The position numbers were made by a program, and so were the translations under genes. Of a stretch of DNA of 64,000 bases, positions 59,061-64,000 are shown one piece after another. Position 1 is the first letter of the stretch. Each line of letters starts with the position of its first letter. The stretch is from JAVVHH01 sp965276815 (lineage in GTDB: Bacteria; Pseudomonadota; Alphaproteobacteria; Acetobacterales; Acetobacteraceae). The stretch spans positions 62,001 to 126,000 of the forward strand of contig CBDIBE010000009.1 in the NCBI GenBank assembly GCA_965276815.1, given 5' to 3'. The notes under the pieces are model-generated. The model ran no database searches. It saw only the letters and a program-made list of their open reading frames with translations, and had not been told where the DNA came from.

Positions 59061-61879
59061 GCAGTTCGACCACGCGGGAAGGTCCGCAGAACCTTCAGGG
59101 CGATACCACCGAGACCGAGGGTCTGGCTTTCGAGCTGGACGGCGAGCGGGTTTTCGCGCTGGCAGGCGAGAGCATTTGGGACGTAGCACGGCGCGTCGGC
59201 ACCGAACTGCCGCATCTGTGCCACCGGCCGCAGCCGGGTTACCGGCCGGACGGGAATTGCCGGGTCTGCATGGTCGAGATCGAGGGCGAGCGCGTGCTGG
59301 CTCCGTCCTGCAAGCGGATGCCGGCGGTCGGCATGAAGGTGCATAGCCAGACCGACCGGGCCAAGACGGCGCGCAAGTTGGTGCTCGAGCTGCTGGTCGC
59401 CGACCAGCCAGCCCGCGCGACCTCGCACGACCCGACCAGCTCGTTCTGGAACTGGGCCGAGCGCGAAGCGGTCCTGGAGAGCCGCTTTCCGGCCGTCGAG
59501 CGCTGGGAGCACGACCCGAGCCACCCCGCGATGCGGGTCAATTTGGACGCCTGCATCCAGTGCAACCTTTGCGTCCGCGCCTGCCGCGAGGTGCAGGTCA
59601 ACGACGTGATCGGCATGGCCTACCGCAACGCCGCGGCCAAGCCGGTCTTTGATTTCGACGATCCGATGGGCGTTTCGACTTGTGTGGCCTGCGGCGAGTG
59701 CGTGCAGGCGTGTCCCACCGGGGCGCTGATGCCGGCAGCGTACCTGAACGAGGACGAGCAGCGCACTGTGTGGCCGGACCGCAAGGTCGACAGCCTTTGC
59801 CCCTATTGCGGCGTCGGCTGCCAGGTGACCTACGAGGTCAAGAACAACCGCGTGGTCTACGCCACCGGCCGCGACGGCCCCGCGAACCACAACCGGCTGT
59901 GCGTCAAGGGCCGGTTCGGCTTCGATTACATCCATCACCCGCACCGGCTGACCAAGCCGCTGATCCGCCTGCCGAACACGCCGAAGGACGCCATGGATCA
60001 GGTGGACCCGGCCAATCCTTGGACGCATTTCCGCGAGGCGAGTTGGGACGAGGCACTGGATTTGGCGGCGCAGGGTTTCGTTCGCATCAAAGCCGAGCAG
60101 GGTCCCAAGGCCCTCGCCGGGTTTGGGTCCGCCAAAGGGTCGAACGAAGAGGCCTATCTATTTCAAAAACTGGTCCGCACCGGCTTCGGGTCCAACAATG
60201 TGGACCATTGCACACGGCTCTGCCACGCCAGTTCGGTCGCCGCGCTCATGGAGGGACTGAATTCCGGAGCGGTGAGTGCGCCATTCGCGGCCGCGCTAGA
60301 CGCCGAGGTGATCATCGTCATCGGCGCCAATCCGACCGTGAACCACCCCGTCGCCGCGACCTTCATCAAGAACGCGGTCAAGGATCGCGGCGCCAAGCTG
60401 ATCGTGATCGATCCGCGACGCCAGACGCTGTCGCGCCACGCGCTCCATCACCTCGCTTTCAAACCGGGCAGCGACGTCGCGCTGTTGAACGCGATGCTGC
60501 ACACGATCATCGAGGAGGAATTAACCGACCAGCAATACATCGCAGGTTACACTGAAGGCTACGAGGCGCTGCGCGACCGGATCAAGGACTTCGCGCCAGA
60601 AGCAATGGAGCCAGTGTGCGGGATTCCGGCCAAAACGATCCGCGAAGTGGCGCGCATTTATGCCAAGGCAGGGTCGTCGATCGTGTTTTGGGGCATGGGC
60701 ATCAGCCAGCACGTCCACGGCACGGACAACGCGCGATGCTTGATCGCGCTGGCGCTCGTGACCGGTCAGATCGGCCGGCCTGGCACCGGGCTGCATCCGC
60801 TGCGTGGGCAGAACAATGTGCAGGGCGCGTCCGACGCGGGCCTGATCCCCATGGTCTATCCGGACTACCAGAGCGTAGAGGACCCCGACATTCGCGGGCA
60901 TTTCGAGGCATTGTGGAACCAGAAGCTCGACCCGGTGCGCGGCCTGACCGTCGTCGAAATCATGAACGCAATCCACGACGGCGCGATAAGCGGCATGTAT
61001 GTCGAGGGCGAGAACCCGGCCATGTCGGACCCCGACCTCAACCACGCCCGCCAGGCCTTGGCCAAGCTCGAGCATCTCGTCGTGCAGGACCTATTCCTGA
61101 CCGAGACCGCCTTCCACGCGGACGTGGTGCTGCCGGCCTCGGCCTTCGCCGAGAAATCTGGCACGTTCACCAACACCGATCGCCGAGTGCAGATCGCCTA
61201 TCCGGTCATCCCCACACCCGGCGATTCCCGGCAGGATTGGTGGATTATCAACGAAATCGGGCGCCGCATGGGCCTGCCCTGGCAATACGAGGGACCGGCG
61301 CAGATTTTTGCCGAGATGGCGCAGGTCATGCCCTCCTTCAACAACATTACCTGGGAACGGCTGGAGCGCGAGGGCGCCGTGACTTACCCGGTGGACGCGC
61401 CGGACAGGCCGGGCAACGAAATCATCTTCTATGCCGGATTCCCGACGACATCCGGCCGCGGCCGGATCGTGCCAGCGAACGTGATGCCGCCGGACGAGGT
61501 GCCGGACGATGCGTTCCCCATGGTGCTCTCCACGGGCCGCGTGCTCGAGCACTGGCATACTGGATCGATGACTCGGCGGGCCGAAGTGCTCGACGCGATC
61601 GAGCCGGAGGCGGTCGCCTTCATGTCGCCGGGCGATCTGTGGAAGCGGCGGCTGGAGCCGGGCGATTTCATCCTGCTGGAAACGAGGCGAGGCGCCCTCG
61701 AGGTCAAGATCCGCAGCGACCGCGACGTGCCATCTGGCATGGTGTTCATGCCGTTCTGCTACGCGGAAGCAGCAGCCAACTTGCTGACCAACCCGGCGCT
61801 CGACCCGTTCGGCAAGATACCCGAGTTCAAGTTCTGCGCCGCCCGCGTCACGGCGCGACAGGCACAAGCGGCGGAATAA
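59057..61879 (+). CDS. fdsA: NAD-dependent formate dehydrogenase catalytic subunit (FdsA type)
   Basis: A 940-residue molybdenum or tungsten enzyme oxidising formate to CO2. The N-terminal [2Fe-2S] domain (~25-105) precedes a NuoG-like region with HDPTSSFWNWAE, two [4Fe-4S] motifs CIQCNLCVRACRE and CVACGECVQACP, then the molybdopterin-domain cluster CPYCGVGC (~residue 248). The metal ligand is Cys389 in DHCTRLCHA, followed by His390, so it is a Cys rather than selenocysteine enzyme. The ATG overlaps the fdsGB stop. fdhD (sulfurtransferase) and fdsD are not in the window. Confidence 0.95.
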   Translation: MSSSTTREGPQNLQGDTTETEGLAFELDGERVFALAGESIWDVARRVGTELPHLCHRPQPGYRPDGNCRVCMVEIEGERVLAPSCKRMPAVGMKVHSQTDRAKTARKLVLELLVADQPARATSHDPTSSFWNWAEREAVLESRFPAVERWEHDPSHPAMRVNLDACIQCNLCVRACREVQVNDVIGMAYRNAAAKPVFDFDDPMGVSTCVACGECVQACPTGALMPAAYLNEDEQRTVWPDRKVDSLCPYCGVGCQVTYEVKNNRVVYATGRDGPANHNRLCVKGRFGFDYIHHPHRLTKPLIRLPNTPKDAMDQVDPANPWTHFREASWDEALDLAAQGFVRIKAEQGPKALAGFGSAKGSNEEAYLFQKLVRTGFGSNNVDHCTRLCHASSVAALMEGLNSGAVSAPFAAALDAEVIIVIGANPTVNHPVAATFIKNAVKDRGAKLIVIDPRRQTLSRHALHHLAFKPGSDVALLNAMLHTIIEEELTDQQYIAGYTEGYEALRDRIKDFAPEAMEPVCGIPAKTIREVARIYAKAGSSIVFWGMGISQHVHGTDNARCLIALALVTGQIGRPGTGLHPLRGQNNVQGASDAGLIPMVYPDYQSVEDPDIRGHFEALWNQKLDPVRGLTVVEIMNAIHDGAISGMYVEGENPAMSDPDLNHARQALAKLEHLVVQDLFLTETAFHADVVLPASAFAEKSGTFTNTDRRVQIAYPVIPTPGDSRQDWWIINEIGRRMGLPWQYEGPAQIFAEMAQVMPSFNNITWERLEREGAVTYPVDAPDRPGNEIIFYAGFPTTSGRGRIVPANVMPPDEVPDDAFPMVLSTGRVLEHWHTGSMTRRAEVLDAIEPEAVAFMSPGDLWKRRLEPGDFILLETRRGALEVKIRSDRDVPSGMVFMPFCYAEAAANLLTNPALDPFGKIPEFKFCAARVTARQAQAAE

Positions 61880-61895
61880 CCCGCAGCAGGGCAGC

Positions 61896-63548
61896 ATGAG
61901 CCTGCTGCCCGACGGTTTCCTCAGCACAAGCGGCAACCAAATCGTCGACTCCTCTGGTACGCCGGTGAAGATCACCGCCGTAAACTGGTACGGCTTCGAG
62001 ACGGACAACTTCACCGCCGAAGGTCTCGATGTGCGCAGCTACGAGTCCATGATGAACCAGATGGTCTCGCTTGGCTTCAACGCGATCCGCCTGCCGTTCT
62101 CGCTGCAACTGTTCGATCCCGGCAGCACGCCGACCAACATCGATTATACGCTCAACCCCGATCTGCAGGGCCTCACCGGGCCGCAGATTATGGATAAGAT
62201 CATCGACTACGCCGGCCAGATCGGCCTGAAAGTGATCCTCGACGACCACAGCAGCGCCGCCGGCGGCGGCCCAAATCCCAACGGGCTCTGGTACGACAGC
62301 GGCTACACCGAGGCACAGTGGATTTCGACCTGGCAGTCCCTGGCCACCCAATACGCCGGCAACAGCACCGTCATCGGCGTCGACCTCTCGAACGAGCCGC
62401 ACGCCACCGCCACATGGGGCGACGGCAACGCGGCAACCGATTGGCAAGCGGCCGCGACACGGGGCGGCGACGCCGTCCAGGCCGTAAATCCAAACTTGCT
62501 GATCCTGGTCGAGGGCGTCCAGAACTACGACGGCGTGTCCGGCTGGGGCGGCGGCAACCTCATGGGCGTGGCCGATCACCCTGTCATGCTGACCGATGCG
62601 GACAAGCTCGTCTATTCGCCGCACGATTACCCAAGCTCGGTCTATCCGCAGTCCTGGTTCAGCGCCAGCGACTACCCGGACAACCTCACCGCCGTCTGGG
62701 ACCAACAATGGGGCTACATCTATCAATCCGACACCGCTCCGATCCTGGTCGGGGAATACGGCTCCGAGCTGCAGACCACGAGCGACCAGCAATGGATCAG
62801 CCAACTGGTCCCATACATGAATACGGTCGTGGGTGGCGCAGACGACCAGGGCATCAGCTGGGCCTATTGGGACTGGAACCCGACCTCGAGCGACACGGGC
62901 GGCATCCTGGAGGACGACTGGACCACGGTGGACCCGGTCAAGCTCGCCGCGATCTCGCCCGGCTTCTCCCAGGCCACCCCGAACTTCGCCTACACCGACC
63001 CGGAGGCGGGCGATTCCGGCACCGAAGCCGGCGCGGCCGATGCCGGCACGGCCAGCGGTCTCCAGCAGCAATATAGCTGGTCCGCCGGCGACGGCGCGGC
63101 GATCCGCGCCAACCTGTCGAACTCCCTGCTCCGGGGCGGCCCCGGCGACGATGCCCTCCAGGTCACCAGCGGCAGCAACATGCTCGATGGCGGGATCGGA
63201 TCCAATTTCCTCGTCGGCGGCACCGGCGCCGATGGCGGTGACGACAGCTTCTTCATGGACGCCCGCAGCGGCGTCACCTGGAATACGATCGTGAACTTCC
63301 ATCAGGGCGATCAGGCCACGCTCGTCGGATTCACCGACGGCGTCAGCACCATGAACCTCACCGCCTCGGACGGCGCGCCCGGCTACCAGGGCGTCACCAT
63401 TCACTCTGAACTTGCCGGCGCCGGCACGGGCGTGACTGCCAGCCTCACCTTCGCCGGCCTCAATGGGGCCACGGCCGCCGGCCATTTCGAGTTCTCGACC
63501 GGCACAGCATCGGGCAACTTGCCCTACCTGATGATCACTTACCAGTAG
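61896..63548 (+). CDS. Glycoside hydrolase family 5 with RTX-like C-terminus
   Basis: A 550-residue enzyme with no signal peptide. The GH5 cellulase-like barrel spans ~residues 10-340: ITAVNWYGFETD, GFNAIRLPFS, acid/base Glu167 in DLSNEPHA and nucleophile Glu287 in LVGEYGSE, with WAYWDWNP after it. The tail (from ~residue 400) has GGPGDDALQV, GSNMLDGGIGSNFLVGGTGADGGDDSFF, which are calcium-binding nonapeptide-like repeats, and a beta-rich end. This suggests type I secretion and hydrolysis of a beta-glucan outside the cell. It starts 16 nt after fdsA; co-transcription is possible but functionally unexpected. Confidence 0.9.
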   Translation: MSLLPDGFLSTSGNQIVDSSGTPVKITAVNWYGFETDNFTAEGLDVRSYESMMNQMVSLGFNAIRLPFSLQLFDPGSTPTNIDYTLNPDLQGLTGPQIMDKIIDYAGQIGLKVILDDHSSAAGGGPNPNGLWYDSGYTEAQWISTWQSLATQYAGNSTVIGVDLSNEPHATATWGDGNAATDWQAAATRGGDAVQAVNPNLLILVEGVQNYDGVSGWGGGNLMGVADHPVMLTDADKLVYSPHDYPSSVYPQSWFSASDYPDNLTAVWDQQWGYIYQSDTAPILVGEYGSELQTTSDQQWISQLVPYMNTVVGGADDQGISWAYWDWNPTSSDTGGILEDDWTTVDPVKLAAISPGFSQATPNFAYTDPEAGDSGTEAGAADAGTASGLQQQYSWSAGDGAAIRANLSNSLLRGGPGDDALQVTSGSNMLDGGIGSNFLVGGTGADGGDDSFFMDARSGVTWNTIVNFHQGDQATLVGFTDGVSTMNLTASDGAPGYQGVTIHSELAGAGTGVTASLTFAGLNGATAAGHFEFSTGTASGNLPYLMITYQ

Positions 63549-63593
63549 CCCAACTCGTCAACCCCGACTTTGATCCGGAGTCTAACCGCCGGC

Positions 63594-63632
63594 GGGCTTG
63601 GATCACCGGGTCGAGCCCGGTAATGGCGGCCC
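63594..63632. repeat. REP-like palindrome or terminator after the GH5 gene
   Basis: ACCGGG (63605-63610) and CCCGGT (63616-63621) form a 6-bp stem around TCGAG. The context GGCTTGGATCACCGGGTCGA then GCCCGGTAATGG matches a short dispersed palindrome common in alphaproteobacteria. It lies between two convergent genes and may terminate both. Confidence 0.5.
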
Positions 63633-63653
63633 TATATCCAACTGGTCTCTATG

Positions 63654-64000
63654 TCATTGCCGCAACCCCAGCCCTATCGGCCGCACCAGGCCGTCTGGGC
63701 GCGGGGTGAAGCCGGTGACCTTGTCACTCAGCCCCCAAAACCAGGTGAAATGATACAAGACCATGTATGGCAGGTCCTGCATCCAGAGTGCGTTGACCGC
63801 ATGATAGGCGGCCTTGCGTCCCGCCGGGTCGAGCGTGGAGGCGCCGCGGTCGAGAGCGGCTTCGAGGTCTCGATTGCACCAGCCGGTCCAGTTCAGCGGC
63901 GCGCCGCAACGCATCCACAGGCTGAGATTGCCGTCCGGATCGGGCCGGCCGCTCCAGATCGCGGCATAGGCCTGGTAATCGCCGCGCGCCGCCGCGTCGG
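63654..64000 (-). CDS. ABC transporter substrate-binding protein, family 5 (partial, C-terminus)
   Basis: The last ~115 codons of a peptide/nickel-type binding protein; the rest is beyond the right edge. The visible part reads GDYQAYAAIWSGRPDPDGN, then NRDLEAALDRGA, LPYMVLYHFTWFWGLSDKVTGF and PIGLGLRQ. The GRPDPDGN and YHFTWFWG segments are where SBP_bac_5 proteins contact ligand and close. It resembles the protein at 1127-2629 (WSGRADPDGN) and may be a paralogue from a second transporter. Confidence 0.88.
   Translation of the reverse strand, partial: DAAARGDYQAYAAIWSGRPDPDGNLSLWMRCGAPLNWTGWCNRDLEAALDRGASTLDPAGRKAAYHAVNALWMQDLPYMVLYHFTWFWGLSDKVTGFTPRPDGLVRPIGLGLRQ

Noticed and set aside
61848..63485. 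545-codon open frame on the minus strand
   Set aside because: It is antisense to the GH5 gene, Gly/Ala/Val-rich, with no domain. The plus strand has both catalytic Glu residues.
1..64000. CRISPR array, prophage or defence island
   Set aside because: No regularly spaced direct repeats, phage structural genes or recognisable defence proteins were seen. The only mobile genes are the IS110 transposase and the SEC-C remnant.

Overview
The window is about 64 kb of high-GC, densely packed DNA from a heterotrophic alphaproteobacterium. Acetobacteraceae or related Rhodospirillales is my inference, from the codon bias, the many 4-nt overlapping starts (ATGA, GTGA and TTGA), a small DUF6726-type lipoprotein, a suhB/MmgR-like sRNA and the gene repertoire. 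No 16S or marker-gene comparison was possible. I see about 58 protein genes (two cut by the window ends, one frameshifted), two tRNAs, one convincing small RNA, one IS110-family insertion sequence, a decayed SEC-C gene remnant and two REP-like palindromic repeats. I see no CRISPR array and no prophage.

Layout. 1-2629 (minus): peptide/nickel-type ABC operon (binding protein, DppB-like, start of DppC-like). 2738-4724 (plus): GNAT, lipoprotein, cell-wall amidase. 4737-8355 (minus): NitT/TauT-type ABC transporter followed by an NAD-isocitrate-dehydrogenase-like enzyme. 8440-11505 (plus): ABC-F ATPase Uup, DUF6726 lipoprotein, DUF2252. 11545-13084: IS110-family element with a roughly 300-nt non-coding left end. 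13097-17313: DUF1028, malate synthase G, tRNA-Val, N-formylglutamate amidohydrolase. 17312-17391 (minus): sRNA with an anti-Shine-Dalgarno linker. 17607-23109: RND efflux pair, receiver-only response regulator, tRNA-Ser, glutathione transferase.

23268-29986 (plus) is an apparent operon: flavin monooxygenase (NtaA/DszA family), amidohydrolase, three-subunit molybdenum hydroxylase and a VOC protein. It looks like a catabolic pathway for an N-heterocycle or related compound. 30030-35211 holds a polyamine/Fe-type ABC transporter followed by an AroQ-like protein with two altered active-site residues and a D-2-hydroxyacid dehydrogenase. 35241-40278 is a polar amino-acid-type ABC operon, one permease frameshifted, coupled to an NDP-forming acyl-CoA synthetase. 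40280-45413 (minus) holds enoyl-CoA hydratase, HpaB-type monooxygenase, zinc alcohol dehydrogenase and a cytosine-deaminase-like protein. 45470-47697 is an M20 peptidase coupled to a second D-2-hydroxyacid dehydrogenase.

47871-52557 encodes a GltD-like flavoprotein with built-in ferredoxin domains plus both subunits of a 2-oxoacid:ferredoxin oxidoreductase, which together could link 2-oxoacid oxidation to NAD(P). 52668-55349 has an MFS transporter and an MmgE/PrpD protein. 55384-61879 is a molybdenum module: moeA-mobB divergent from a two-gene NAD-dependent formate dehydrogenase (fdsGB fusion, fdsA). MoeA/MobB could supply cofactor to this enzyme and to the molybdenum hydroxylase 30 kb away. 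61896-63548 is a GH5 glycosidase with an RTX-like C-terminus, and a second peptide-type binding protein runs off the right edge.

The strongest non-obvious items are the sRNA at 17312-17391, the AroQ-like protein missing the Arg and His of true dehydroquinases, the cytosine-deaminase-like protein with Asn for the catalytic Asp, the flavoprotein/2-oxoacid oxidoreductase cluster, the molybdenum-hydroxylase operon, and the frameshifts in a permease and in the SEC-C remnant.
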